DNA from: Acidimicrobiaceae bacterium UBA7830
Lineage (GTDB): Bacteria > Actinomycetota > Acidimicrobiia > Acidimicrobiales > Ilumatobacteraceae
Reading direction: 5' to 3'
NCBI GenBank assembly: GCA_002501485.1
Contig: DLTS01000096.1
Span: 1-55,160, forward strand
DNA: 55,160 nucleotides
Both the position numbers and the translations under genes were made by a program. Below, one piece after another: positions 15,981 through 24,598 of the stretch. The notes below the pieces were generated by a model. The model saw only the letters and a program-made list of their open reading frames with translations. It was not told where the DNA came from and ran no database searches. The first letter of the stretch is position 1. Each line of letters starts with the position of its first letter.

Positions 15981-16346
15981 GTGTCAGAGTTCCGCTTATT
16001 TCACAATCCGCGCTGCTCGAAATCACGAGCTGCCCTTGCGATTGTCGAAGCACATCAGGCTCATGGGCGAGACATTGAAGTCGTGCACTACCTCGACACT
16101 CCACCCGACGTTGACACCATCCGCATGCTGATCGCCACCTTCGATGGGCCATCGCGAGACCTCGTGCGACGCGACCGGCCGTTAGCCGAGATGGGCATCA
16201 CATCGGAGCAACTCGATGACACCGAGGCCATCGTTAAGATCTTGCTCGCCACCCCCGAACTTCTCCAACGTCCGTTGCTGTCAGACGGCTCTCGAACGGT
16301 GATCGGGCGACCAACTGAGCACATTGCAGAGATACTTGATGGCTGA
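15981..16346 (+). CDS. ArsC/Spx-family arsenate reductase-like protein
   Basis: A 121-residue thioredoxin-fold protein of the glutaredoxin-coupled arsenate reductase family. FHNPRCSKSR holds the active-site Cys12, followed by the family strand IEVVHYLDTPP and the C-terminal PLLSDGSRTVIGRP motif, whose Arg residues bind arsenate in true ArsC. No ars operon partners are nearby, so a general thiol role (YfgD-like) is equally possible. The GTG start is right before the first strand. Its stop overlaps the ATG of the following ABC exporter gene by 8 nt, showing translational coupling. Confidence 0.85.
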   Translation: MSEFRLFHNPRCSKSRAALAIVEAHQAHGRDIEVVHYLDTPPDVDTIRMLIATFDGPSRDLVRRDRPLAEMGITSEQLDDTEAIVKILLATPELLQRPLLSDGSRTVIGRPTEHIAEILDG

Positions 16347-18141
16347 GTCAGCACCGTCAGCAACCGGCATCAAATCAGTCCGCGAAACGAACTGGTCACA
16401 TCTCATTGTGTTATTGAAAGCGCAATGGGTGGGCATTGCGACAGGTGTCGCACTCGGCATTGCATGGACGGTCGGAAAGATTGCCGTGCCGCTCCTCACC
16501 CAATCTGCGGTCGATAGCGCCATCATCGGTGATGGTTCTGCTTTCAAATGGTCAATCGGAATCGCGTGTGCGGGGCTGTCGACCGGTCTGTTGACAGCAG
16601 GTCGGCGATTTTTTGCGTTTAAGGAAAGTCGTATGGTTGAAACGTTGCTTCGGCAGCGAATTCATGACCATGTCCTTGGTCTTCACCCCGAGTATCACGA
16701 CAATGCTCAGACCGGTCAGTTGATGAGCCGCATGTCAGCGGACCTGAACCAGGTGCAGATGTTTGTCGTGATGATCCCTCTTACGCTCTCGCACGTCGCA
16801 CTTATTTTGGGTGTGACCGGTGTGCTCATTTCGCTCGACCCGCTTCTCGCTCTCGTTGCGCTGTTGCCGTTGCCGTTCGTCAACGTCTCCGCAAAATTGT
16901 TTTCAAATGCAATTCATCCGGCGGTGCTCGCAGTACAGGCAGAGCAGGCCCAGTTGTCGACAGTGGTTGAAGAATCGATTGCAGGGGTGCGGGTCGTCAA
17001 AGGTTTTGGTGCCGAGCGTGTTCGCATGGAGGCCCTCAGTACGGAAGCTGACGATATTCGCGAGGTTTCGCTGCAGGCCGCCAAAATCCGGGCGAAGTAC
17101 ATGCCATTTCTTGAGTTGTTACCCGCTGTTGGCCTGGTCGGAGTGCTTGGAGTGGGCGGTTTACGGGTGATCGATGGTTCGATGACGGTTGGCGAACTTG
17201 TTGCGTTCAACTTTTTTGTCACTTTGCTCGTGTGGCCACTGAGATCGATTGGAATGACGGTTGCGTTTGGGCAGCGTGCTGCGGCCGCGCTTGAGCGAGT
17301 GCACGAGGTGCTGTCCGTTGAGCCTGAAATTGCTGATCCGGTTGAGCCTTGCGACCTGCCGGTGGTGGCAGAGCATCCGGTGGGGGCCGTGCGATTTGAT
17401 GGGGTCTCGTTTGCGTATGGCGATGGTGACTACGTGCTTGGTGGTTTTGACCTCACTATTGAAGCCGGCCAATCGATTGCGATCGTTGGCGCCACCGGGT
17501 CAGGAAAATCGACAGTGGCGAGACTGTTGTTGAGGTTCTACGATCCACAGCACGGCTCGGTGATGCTCGATGGCGTTGATCTTCGATCGATGCGGGTTGA
17601 TGATCTGCGCCGGGCGATCGGCATCGTTTTCGAAGACACTTTGCTCTTTCACGACACCGTCGCTGCGAACATTGCGTTCACGGTGCCGTCGATGGATCTC
17701 GAGGCGGAGTTTGGTCGAATTCAGCACGCAGCGGAGCTCGCAGGTGCCGCATCGTTTATCGAGGAACTTCCAGACGGATACAACACATTGCTGGGAGAGC
17801 GTGGCTACTCGCTATCTGGCGGACAACGACAACGCATTGCGATCGCGCGAGCAATCATCTCGAACCCTAGGGTGCTCATACTCGACGATGCCACGAGCGC
17901 GGTTGATCCGTCGAAAGAGCATGAGATTCGTTCGGCGATGTCAACGGTGATGGATGGCCGGACAACGCTGGTCATTGCCCATCGTCCAGGGACCATCGCA
18001 ATGGCTAACAACGTCGTCTTGCTCGATGAAGGCCGGGTTATTGCGACAGGACACCACCAAAAGTTACTCGACACTGAGCCCCGCTATCGGGAGGTGCTTG
18101 CCGCCCTCGAACCGGGTGATGCCGAGGCGGTGGTGAACTGA
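16339..18141 (+). CDS. ABC transporter, fused permease-ATPase half exporter (first of pair)
   Basis: A 600-residue type IV ABC exporter half. About six membrane segments span residues 25-300 and are followed by a nucleotide-binding domain with Walker A GATGSGKST near residue 383, signature LSGGQRQR near 491, Walker B VLILDDATS near 511 and the H-loop VIAHRPGT. The Walker B ends in Asp-Asp, not Asp-Glu, so the usual catalytic Glu is replaced: this suggests a degenerate site in a heterodimer. The next gene, which retains DE, would supply the active site. ATG 16339 overlaps arsC. The transported substrate is not evident; lipids or drugs are typical of the family. Confidence 0.88.
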   Translation: MAESAPSATGIKSVRETNWSHLIVLLKAQWVGIATGVALGIAWTVGKIAVPLLTQSAVDSAIIGDGSAFKWSIGIACAGLSTGLLTAGRRFFAFKESRMVETLLRQRIHDHVLGLHPEYHDNAQTGQLMSRMSADLNQVQMFVVMIPLTLSHVALILGVTGVLISLDPLLALVALLPLPFVNVSAKLFSNAIHPAVLAVQAEQAQLSTVVEESIAGVRVVKGFGAERVRMEALSTEADDIREVSLQAAKIRAKYMPFLELLPAVGLVGVLGVGGLRVIDGSMTVGELVAFNFFVTLLVWPLRSIGMTVAFGQRAAAALERVHEVLSVEPEIADPVEPCDLPVVAEHPVGAVRFDGVSFAYGDGDYVLGGFDLTIEAGQSIAIVGATGSGKSTVARLLLRFYDPQHGSVMLDGVDLRSMRVDDLRRAIGIVFEDTLLFHDTVAANIAFTVPSMDLEAEFGRIQHAAELAGAASFIEELPDGYNTLLGERGYSLSGGQRQRIAIARAIISNPRVLILDDATSAVDPSKEHEIRSAMSTVMDGRTTLVIAHRPGTIAMANNVVLLDEGRVIATGHHQKLLDTEPRYREVLAALEPGDAEAVVN

Positions 18142-19949
18142 TGTGGGGTGGTGTTGGAGTCGACCCGAACGACCGACTCACGAGAGATGATGCGAGTCAG
18201 GTGCTCCGTCGAGCGGCTCGACTGGCGCGCCCGTATTGGCGGACTGCATTTGCTGCAGTTGGGTTTGTTGCGCTGGCAACATCGACAACCATTGTTGGTC
18301 CTTTGCTTGTTCGATTTGGCATCGATACCGGCATTCGAACAGCTGATCGGTCGTCCCTCGGTATTGCCGTAGCCGGGTTTGCCCTCGCAGTTGTGCTTGC
18401 CTACATCGGGTCACGTCGTCAGTACGTGCTGATCAATCGGGCGGGAGAGGGCTTTTTGCGTGAGTTGCGACTTCGCCTGTTCGCCCATATCCAACGGCAG
18501 TCGCTCGGGTTCTTTGATGAGAACAAGGCGGGTGTCCTCGTTGCGCGAATGACCGCTGATATCGAGTCGATGTCTGAGCTTGTGCAATGGGGCCTTCTGC
18601 AATTTGTTTCTGCCGGCATTTTATTGCTGGTTGCGATCTGCGTGCTGCTCGTGATGTCGTGGCAACTCACATTGATTGCGCTCGCAGTGTTGCCGATCGT
18701 CGTGTTGGCATCGATGAGATTTCAGAGGGTCTCAAACGATGCGTACCTTGAGGTGCGCGAGCGTGTGGGCACCAATCTGTCGACCCTTCAAGAAAATCTT
18801 GCAGGAGTGCGAGTGATTCAGGCATCGGCCCGAGTTGATGAGCAGCGCCGCCGTTTCCACGAATCAAATCTCGGGCTCTATGGCGCTCATCTTCGAACTG
18901 TGAAGGCGTCGACCTGGTATTTCGGTGTGGTCGAATTTTGTGGGGTCGTTGCAACAGCGCTTGGTGTCTTGGCAGGAGGGTGGCTCGTCGGTCGAGGTGA
19001 CGTCACGGTCGGAACCGTCGTCGCCGTTGTGTTGTTGTTGGCCAGCCTGTTCGAACCGGTGCAGCAGTTGTCTCAGCTCTACAACACCGTGCAGGCAGCG
19101 ACGGCTTCGTTGAAGAAAATGTTTGACATTCTCGACACCGAACCCGAAATTGATGAACATCACGGAGCGGTCGACCTCCCGACGTCAGGTCCACTCATTG
19201 TGGATGGGGTCGGTTTCACCTATCCGGGGGCCATCCAACCTGCTCTTCGCGATGCGTCTCTTGAGGTAGTACATGGCGAGCGGGTTGCGTTGGTCGGGCC
19301 AACTGGTGCCGGCAAGTCGACGTTGGCGAAGATTATTGCTCGCCTCTATGACCCAACCGAGGGGTCGGTCTCGCTTGGTGGGGTATGCCTGACCGATGCC
19401 ACGTTGTCGTCATTACGCGCACAGATTGTGGTGGTGCCTCAGGAGGGATTCCTATTTAACGGAACGATCGCCGACAACCTTCGTCTTGCCCAGCCGTCCG
19501 CGTCTGAAGACGAGTTGTGGGAAGCCCTTGACCGCATCGGCGCCCGACATCGTTTCGAGCAGATGCACGATGGGCTCGACACTGTGGTGCGCGAGCGCGG
19601 ATCACGGTTGTCGGCGGGTGAGCGCCAACTGGTATCGCTTGCAAGAGCTGCGCTCGTCGACCCGGCGGTACTAGTGCTCGACGAGGCGACATCGAATCTC
19701 GACCCCGGTACTGAAGCTGAAGTCGAGGCCGCACTCGAACGTTTGATGTCAGGGCGAACGGTGATAGTTGTTGCCCACCGGTTGTCGACAGTCCGCCGGG
19801 CAGACCGGATTGTGGTCTGTGACGAGGGTCGACTGGTCGAAGTCGGCACTCACGAAGAGCTCACCGCTATTACCAACGGTCGATATGCCGCCCTTCAACG
19901 GGCGTGGATGGCGAGTCAGCCAACTACCTCTGAGATCACTGCCGGATAA
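18141..19949 (+). CDS. ABC transporter, fused permease-ATPase half exporter (second of pair)
   Basis: A 602-residue partner of the preceding half exporter; the two genes overlap by one base (TGATG), so they very likely form a heterodimer in the inner membrane. Six membrane segments are followed by Walker A GPTGAGKST near residue 386, Q-loop VVPQEGFLF, signature LSAGERQL near 489 (Ala replaces the second Ser-Gly position of LSGGQ), Walker B VLVLDEATS near 510 with intact catalytic Glu, and H-loop VVAHRLST. A canonical DE here and DD in the partner fits an asymmetric exporter. The 3' end overlaps the convergent YceI gene by 14 nt. Confidence 0.9.
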   Translation: MWGGVGVDPNDRLTRDDASQVLRRAARLARPYWRTAFAAVGFVALATSTTIVGPLLVRFGIDTGIRTADRSSLGIAVAGFALAVVLAYIGSRRQYVLINRAGEGFLRELRLRLFAHIQRQSLGFFDENKAGVLVARMTADIESMSELVQWGLLQFVSAGILLLVAICVLLVMSWQLTLIALAVLPIVVLASMRFQRVSNDAYLEVRERVGTNLSTLQENLAGVRVIQASARVDEQRRRFHESNLGLYGAHLRTVKASTWYFGVVEFCGVVATALGVLAGGWLVGRGDVTVGTVVAVVLLLASLFEPVQQLSQLYNTVQAATASLKKMFDILDTEPEIDEHHGAVDLPTSGPLIVDGVGFTYPGAIQPALRDASLEVVHGERVALVGPTGAGKSTLAKIIARLYDPTEGSVSLGGVCLTDATLSSLRAQIVVVPQEGFLFNGTIADNLRLAQPSASEDELWEALDRIGARHRFEQMHDGLDTVVRERGSRLSAGERQLVSLARAALVDPAVLVLDEATSNLDPGTEAEVEAALERLMSGRTVIVVAHRLSTVRRADRIVVCDEGRLVEVGTHEELTAITNGRYAALQRAWMASQPTTSEITAG

Positions 19950-20736
19950 ATACCAAGACGAACTCAATGACACCCTCTGGCTTGACGGTGATGCCGGTGA
20001 TCGAGGGGTCAACAATGTCGTAGTCGACAAATGTGACGGGAATTGTTCCGATCACCCCCAGGCGGTTGCCTTCAATTTTCGCGGCGATCTCGAATGACAC
20101 AGGGTTTGTCACACCGTGCATTGTGAGTTCGCCCGAGATCGTGGTGTCTAAAATTGCACCTTCGGTTGCGGTGACGCCAAGGTCGATTGGGCTAGTGAGG
20201 GCGAAAGATGCCGTTGGGAATGTTTGCGTTTCCATGATGCGGCCTCTGAACTGACCATCTCTTCGACCGTCGTCGCTTTTCATCGACGCAACGTCGACGG
20301 TGAACTCGGCCTTAGTCATGGTTGTGTCGTCAAGGGTGACTGAACCGGTTACATCTTCGGTGCGGCCCACGCCTTCGGTGTCAATTCCGAAGAGAACTTC
20401 AGAGACTCGGTAGCCAACCTCTGAGCCTTCGGTGGTAATCCAGAGTTGGGTTCCATCGTCAACTTCCGTTGCGTTCTCAGATTGCGCAGTCTCGTCAGGT
20501 TGCGTAACGTCGGATTCGGCGGTGCCGTCTTGCGTGGTGACTTCGGGTGCAGCGTCTTGTGGTTCTTCGCTTGGTTGCTCGGCACTGGCGTCAAGACGCT
20601 CATCAAGATCAGCCACTTCGAACTCTTCAGCGGCGTCGTTGATGAATGTGGCGTATACCCATGCCCCGCCAACGGCAAGAGTGGCCAGAGCGAGTACGGC
20701 GATGACGAGACGAATTCCTAGTCGTTTGAGAGACAT
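19936..20736 (-). CDS. Membrane-anchored YceI-family protein
   Basis: A 266-residue protein with a short basic N-terminus (SLKRLGIRL), one hydrophobic anchor or uncleaved signal (about residues 8-30), an acidic Glu/Asp/Thr-rich linker (about 38-95), and a C-terminal YceI domain from WITTEGSEVGYRV to IEFVLVF. The domain has DVTGSVTLDD, KAEFTVDVASMKSDDGRRD and TISGELTMHGVTNPVSF. YceI domains are lipocalin-like barrels that bind polyprenoids or other lipids. ATG 20736 is preferred because the anchor follows at once; the frame is open to 20814, overlapping the divergent aminopeptidase. The long acidic spacer probably crosses the cell-wall layer. Confidence 0.82.
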   Translation of the reverse strand: MSLKRLGIRLVIAVLALATLAVGGAWVYATFINDAAEEFEVADLDERLDASAEQPSEEPQDAAPEVTTQDGTAESDVTQPDETAQSENATEVDDGTQLWITTEGSEVGYRVSEVLFGIDTEGVGRTEDVTGSVTLDDTTMTKAEFTVDVASMKSDDGRRDGQFRGRIMETQTFPTASFALTSPIDLGVTATEGAILDTTISGELTMHGVTNPVSFEIAAKIEGNRLGVIGTIPVTFVDYDIVDPSITGITVKPEGVIEFVLVFIRQ

Positions 20737-20834
20737 GCCGACAGTGTGGTTCCCCGATACGGTTCTGTCCACAGGAGGCGATTGTTTATCGATCGGTAAT
20801 GTTCGTTTGTTCACTATTCGTGCACAATGTGGCT

Positions 20835-22298
20835 ATGGCAAACACGTCTATTCCGTTTTCGACACCTAGCGATGTAGTGACGGCACGTTCGGTGCCCCGC
20901 TCGGCCACGGCGATTGCGGTCGCAGTTCGCTCGACCGGTGCGGTGCCTCGCATGGTTGGCATGTCACGACGCGACCTCGAACGGCACGGTTTCGCTGGTG
21001 AGGTTGGTCAGTCTGTGGCGATTCCTCGCCGAGATGGAGCGACAGTCATTGCGGTCGGCGTTGGCGAACGCCCCTCGAGTGAAGATCTTCGCAACGCCGC
21101 AGCGGTTGCGGTGCGTAACGCTCAACGTCACCAGGATGTAGCGCTTGACCTGCTCTCGACGGGTTCGTCGAATTCCGCGGATGCGCGCGCAGTCACTGAG
21201 GGCGCGCTGCTCGCCGGATATCGCTATCCGGGAATCACCGCAAAACCAGACACTCAGCCACGTTTCGCATCATTGACCATCGTCACGTCGGGGGCGGCAG
21301 CCGTCGAGAGAGGTGTCAGAGAGGGCCGGATTCGTTCGAGGGCGACGTACCTTGCTCGCGATCTTGCGAATACACCGCCCGCACATCTCAACGCGAGTGA
21401 TCTTGAGACCATCGTTACCGATTTGGCACCCACGCATGGTTTCGATGTCGAAGTGTTTGGCGAGAACGACCTCGAAGAGATGGGTTGTGGTGGACTCCTC
21501 GGAGTGAACAAGGGGAGTGTTGAACCGCCACGGCTGATGAGGCTTACTTACTCTCCGCGAAATCCGCGAGGCCATGTAGCGCTCGTTGGCAAGGGAGTGA
21601 TGTACGACTCGGGTGGTATCAGCTTGAAGCCAAGCGACGCCTTTCATGTCGTCATGAAAATGGATATGTCGGGTGCGGCTGCAGTGCTGTCGACGATGAC
21701 CGCTCTCAAAGATTTACGCTGCCGCAATCAGGTAACTGGATACATCGTGTGTACTGACAACATGCCATCGGGTTCAGCGATGAAGCTTGGCGACGTGTTG
21801 ACGATGCGCAATGGCAAGACCGTTGAGGTGCACAACACTGATGCAGAAGGCCGGCTCATTTTGGCTGACGGCCTGTCGCTGGCGGTGGAAGATAAGCCTG
21901 AGGCAATTATCGATATCGCAACGCTCACCGGAGCATCGATGGCTGCGTTGGGGCCCGATATTGCCGCGGTGCTCGGCACGGACTCAAAGGTTGTCGAGCA
22001 ACTCTCGGAGAGCGCTGAGGCGACGGGCGAACCGATTTGGGAGATGCCGCTCGAGAAGGCTCGTTATCGGAAACTTCTTGACTCAAATGTGGCCGACATG
22101 CGAAATATTGGCGGTCCGTACGCCGGCTGCATCACCGCAGCAATCTTTCTTTCGGAGTTCACTGGTGATGTGCCGTGGGCTCACCTAGACATCGCCGGCC
22201 CGATGAAAGTTGATGGCGATGAGTCATGGCGCTCGAAGGGTGCGACTGGCTTCGGAACGCGGCTGCTCATCGATGCAGTCACGAACTGGTCGGCGTAA
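20835..22298 (+). CDS. pepA: M17 leucyl aminopeptidase
   Basis: A 487-residue cytosolic aminopeptidase that removes N-terminal residues and uses two metal ions. The C-terminal catalytic domain carries LVGKGVMYDSGGISLKP (metal Lys and Asp), MKMDMSGAAAVL, the signature NTDAEGRLILADGL and IATLTGASMAALG. The N-terminal ~160 residues form the M17 alpha/beta domain. A Met-Tyr replaces the more usual Thr/Val-Phe in 'GKG..(F/Y)DSGG', which is conservative. The ATG at 20835 is chosen over the in-frame 20799, which lies in the divergent promoter region facing YceI. The stop overlaps the end of the broken reverse gene that follows. Confidence 0.92.
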   Translation: MANTSIPFSTPSDVVTARSVPRSATAIAVAVRSTGAVPRMVGMSRRDLERHGFAGEVGQSVAIPRRDGATVIAVGVGERPSSEDLRNAAAVAVRNAQRHQDVALDLLSTGSSNSADARAVTEGALLAGYRYPGITAKPDTQPRFASLTIVTSGAAAVERGVREGRIRSRATYLARDLANTPPAHLNASDLETIVTDLAPTHGFDVEVFGENDLEEMGCGGLLGVNKGSVEPPRLMRLTYSPRNPRGHVALVGKGVMYDSGGISLKPSDAFHVVMKMDMSGAAAVLSTMTALKDLRCRNQVTGYIVCTDNMPSGSAMKLGDVLTMRNGKTVEVHNTDAEGRLILADGLSLAVEDKPEAIIDIATLTGASMAALGPDIAAVLGTDSKVVEQLSESAEATGEPIWEMPLEKARYRKLLDSNVADMRNIGGPYAGCITAAIFLSEFTGDVPWAHLDIAGPMKVDGDESWRSKGATGFGTRLLIDAVTNWSA

Positions 22299-22540
22299 TC
22301 ACACTCTCTGCTGCAATTGCAGAAACCCGCCGGTCAACGCCAGCGCTGACGAGTTGATGTTCGACCGCTGAGAAATCGGTTGTCCATGTTCGCTGGATCC
22401 ACTCGTCATGGGCTCGTCGAAGTTGTTAGTGCAGACTGCCCGAGTGTGCTGAGCCAAAACCGTTCGACATATGCGCTTTTTGGGTCATGTCCGACGTCTC
22501 GGCTTGGCGGGATAGCCCACGGATGAAAAGTTACAAACAC
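22279..22540 (-). pseudogene. Frame-broken reverse-strand gene of unknown function
   Basis: Two reverse-strand frames read together like one protein. From a GTG at 22540 the first encodes FVTFHPWAIPPSRDVGHD, then PKSAYVERFWLSTLGQSAL, and stops at 22406. A second frame, open from 22425 to a TGA at 22279, continues QLRRAHDEWIQRTW, TDFSAVEHQLVSAGVDRR and VSAIAAESV. A single frameshift between 22408 and 22425 would join them into about 85 residues. The 'HPWA.PPSR..GHD..SAYVE.FWL..LG' run looks like a conserved actinobacterial protein of unknown role, from memory only. The 3' end overlaps pepA by 20 nt. It is either a pseudogene or a sequencing error in an intact gene. Confidence 0.42.
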
Positions 22541-22627
22541 TCGGTCTTGGTGACTGGCATGGGGGAGAGGGCTCGTGTGATGGTCTGCCAGTTCGCTCGT
22601 CGCTGAAGTGTGCGTCACACTAGAGAC

Positions 22628-23404
22628 GTGGATGCAGTCGATCACGAACAACTTGAGTCTGCGTGCGGACTTGTCGATGAAGCTCAACGGATTGTCGTGC
22701 TCACCGGTGCAGGTATCTCGACCGACTCAGGAATTCCTGATTTTCGCGGCCCAAATGGCGTGTGGACGAAGAACCCTGCTGCAGAGAAGGCAAGCAACAT
22801 TTCGTATTACCTTGCAGAGCCAGAAGTGCGACGAGCAGCGTGGCAATCACGACTTGAGGCATCCGCGTGGTCAGCTGAACCAAACCGCGGGCACCTTGCA
22901 GTGGTCGATCTTGAGCGCTCCGGACGACTCCATGCACTGATCACGCAAAATATTGATGGCCTTCACCAGCGGGCTGGGATTGATCCAGATCTGGTCATCG
23001 AGGTGCACGGAACTATTTGGTATTCACGTTGCTGGGAGTGTGGTGATCGTCGTTTGATGGAAGAGATGCTCCAGCGCGTGCGCAATGGCGAACCTGACCC
23101 AGCATGTGAACTTTGTGGCGGCATTGTGAAGAGCGACACCATCAGCTTTGGTCAGTCCTTGATTCCTGAGGTGATCGACAGGGCGATGGAGGTGAGTGAG
23201 CAAGCAGATGTGTTGGTGGCAATTGGGTCGACACTGAGTGTGTATCCGGTCGCAAATTGTGTACCTCTCGCGAAATCGAGGGGAGCGAAAGTGGTCATTG
23301 TGAACGCCGAGCCAACCGAGATGGACGACATGGCCGATGTTGTCGTTCGAGGGTCGATTGGAGAGATCCTTCCTCAATTATTTGCTCCAGGTAGCAATAC
23401 CTGA
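22628..23404 (+). CDS. NAD-dependent protein deacylase (sirtuin)
   Basis: A 258-residue Sir2-family enzyme that removes acyl groups from lysines using NAD. It shows VVLTGAGISTDSGIPDFRG (NAD site), ITQNIDGLHQRAG, the catalytic His in EVHGTIW, a zinc site of SRCWECG and ACELCGG, and VAIGSTLSVYPVANCVP. It lacks the Tyr/Arg pair typical of CobB desuccinylases at the expected position as far as I can judge, so deacetylation or another acyl type is open. The GTG at 22628 is chosen over 22610 because AGAG precedes it. It could counter non-enzymatic acylation linked to the acyl-CoA enzymes nearby, which is inference. Confidence 0.9.
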   Translation: MDAVDHEQLESACGLVDEAQRIVVLTGAGISTDSGIPDFRGPNGVWTKNPAAEKASNISYYLAEPEVRRAAWQSRLEASAWSAEPNRGHLAVVDLERSGRLHALITQNIDGLHQRAGIDPDLVIEVHGTIWYSRCWECGDRRLMEEMLQRVRNGEPDPACELCGGIVKSDTISFGQSLIPEVIDRAMEVSEQADVLVAIGSTLSVYPVANCVPLAKSRGAKVVIVNAEPTEMDDMADVVVRGSIGEILPQLFAPGSNT

Positions 23405-23425
23405 CCAAATCAGTAAGATTTAGTT

Positions 23426-24592
23426 ATGGCCACCTTTAAAGACCTCCTCAGTTCTGCGAAGTCTGAGATTGTTGAGATCGGTACAGATGAAGCTGCCGAG
23501 CGCATCGCTGCTGGTCACCTCATCCTTGACGTGCGCGAACCCGACGAGTACGCAGAGGGTGCTCTTGAGGGAGTGATCCACATTCCTCGGGGCCATCTCG
23601 AGGCGCAGATCGAAAACCGCATTGTTGACAAATCGCTGCCGGTCGTCGTGTACTGCGCAGGCGGTGTTCGCTCCGCGTTTGCCGCAAAGACGATGCAAGA
23701 ACTCGGTTACGAGCAGGTCGCGTCGATGGATGGTGGCTTTGGTCGCTGGAAAGATGAAGGCCGTCCATGGCGTCAGCCCGCCAGCCTCAGCCCAGAACAG
23801 CAAAATCGGTATAAGCGGCACCTCCTGCTGCCAGAAGTCGGTGTCGAAGGCCAGCAAAAATTGCTCGACGCGAAAGTCCTCATGCTCGGAGCTGGCGGAC
23901 TGGGTTCACCAGCCGCTCTCTATCTTGCGGCCGCCGGTGTCGGAACGATAGGCATCGTCGACATGGACGATGTCGACGAGTCAAACTTGCAACGTCAGAT
24001 TCTTCATAATCTCGACCGTGTCGGAGACCGCAAGGTCGATTCAGCAAAGAAGACGCTCACGCTGTTGAACCCCGACGTAAACGTCGTTACCTACGACACG
24101 CGGCTATCAGCAGAGAACATTGTCGACATCATCTCTGGCTACGACGTCATCGTCGATGGTGCTGACAACTTTCCCTCGCGCTATGTGTTGAACGATGCGA
24201 GCGTCAAGCTCGGTATTCCTGTGATTCATGGCTCGATTTTCCGTTTCGAGGGAATGGTGAGCGTGTTCCACCCGACCGAGGGCCCGACCTATAGAGACAT
24301 GGTTCCAGAACCACCGCCTGCCGAACTCGCCCCCTCGTGTGCCGAGGCCGGGGTGCTGGGAGTTCTTCCAGGCATCATCGGTTCAATTCAGGCCCTTGAA
24401 ACCATCAAGGTCATACTTGGTCTTGGAGATGCGCTGATCGGTCGAATTCTTTCGGTTGACACAACCGAGATGGAGTTCCGCACCTTCAATCTGCGCCCTG
24501 ATCCGTCAAATCCGGTGACATGGGAGAACCGTGACCGCATAGTCGTTCGAGACCTCGACGGTCTTTGCGCCCCTCGGCTCGAGGATCACTAA
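23426..24592 (+). CDS. Rhodanese-ThiF fusion (MoeB/MoeZ-like adenylyltransferase/sulfurtransferase)
   Basis: A 388-residue protein that activates ubiquitin-like sulfur carriers (MoaD, ThiS or CysO) by adenylation and can load sulfur. Residues 15-115 form a rhodanese domain with the persulfide Cys77 in VVYCAGGVRSAF. Residues 125-388 form the ThiF/E1 domain with MLGAGGLGSPAALYLA, RQILHNLDRVG and the catalytic PSCAEAGVLGVLPG. Unlike mycobacterial MoeZ, the rhodanese is N-terminal. The CxxC zinc pairs of E. coli MoeB are absent (YRDMVPEPPP in place of a Cys form). It ends 6 nt before the convergent EamA gene. Given cysM in the window, it may serve a CysO-type cysteine pathway. Confidence 0.88.
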   Translation: MATFKDLLSSAKSEIVEIGTDEAAERIAAGHLILDVREPDEYAEGALEGVIHIPRGHLEAQIENRIVDKSLPVVVYCAGGVRSAFAAKTMQELGYEQVASMDGGFGRWKDEGRPWRQPASLSPEQQNRYKRHLLLPEVGVEGQQKLLDAKVLMLGAGGLGSPAALYLAAAGVGTIGIVDMDDVDESNLQRQILHNLDRVGDRKVDSAKKTLTLLNPDVNVVTYDTRLSAENIVDIISGYDVIVDGADNFPSRYVLNDASVKLGIPVIHGSIFRFEGMVSVFHPTEGPTYRDMVPEPPPAELAPSCAEAGVLGVLPGIIGSIQALETIKVILGLGDALIGRILSVDTTEMEFRTFNLRPDPSNPVTWENRDRIVVRDLDGLCAPRLEDH

Positions 24593-24598
24593 TCGGTC

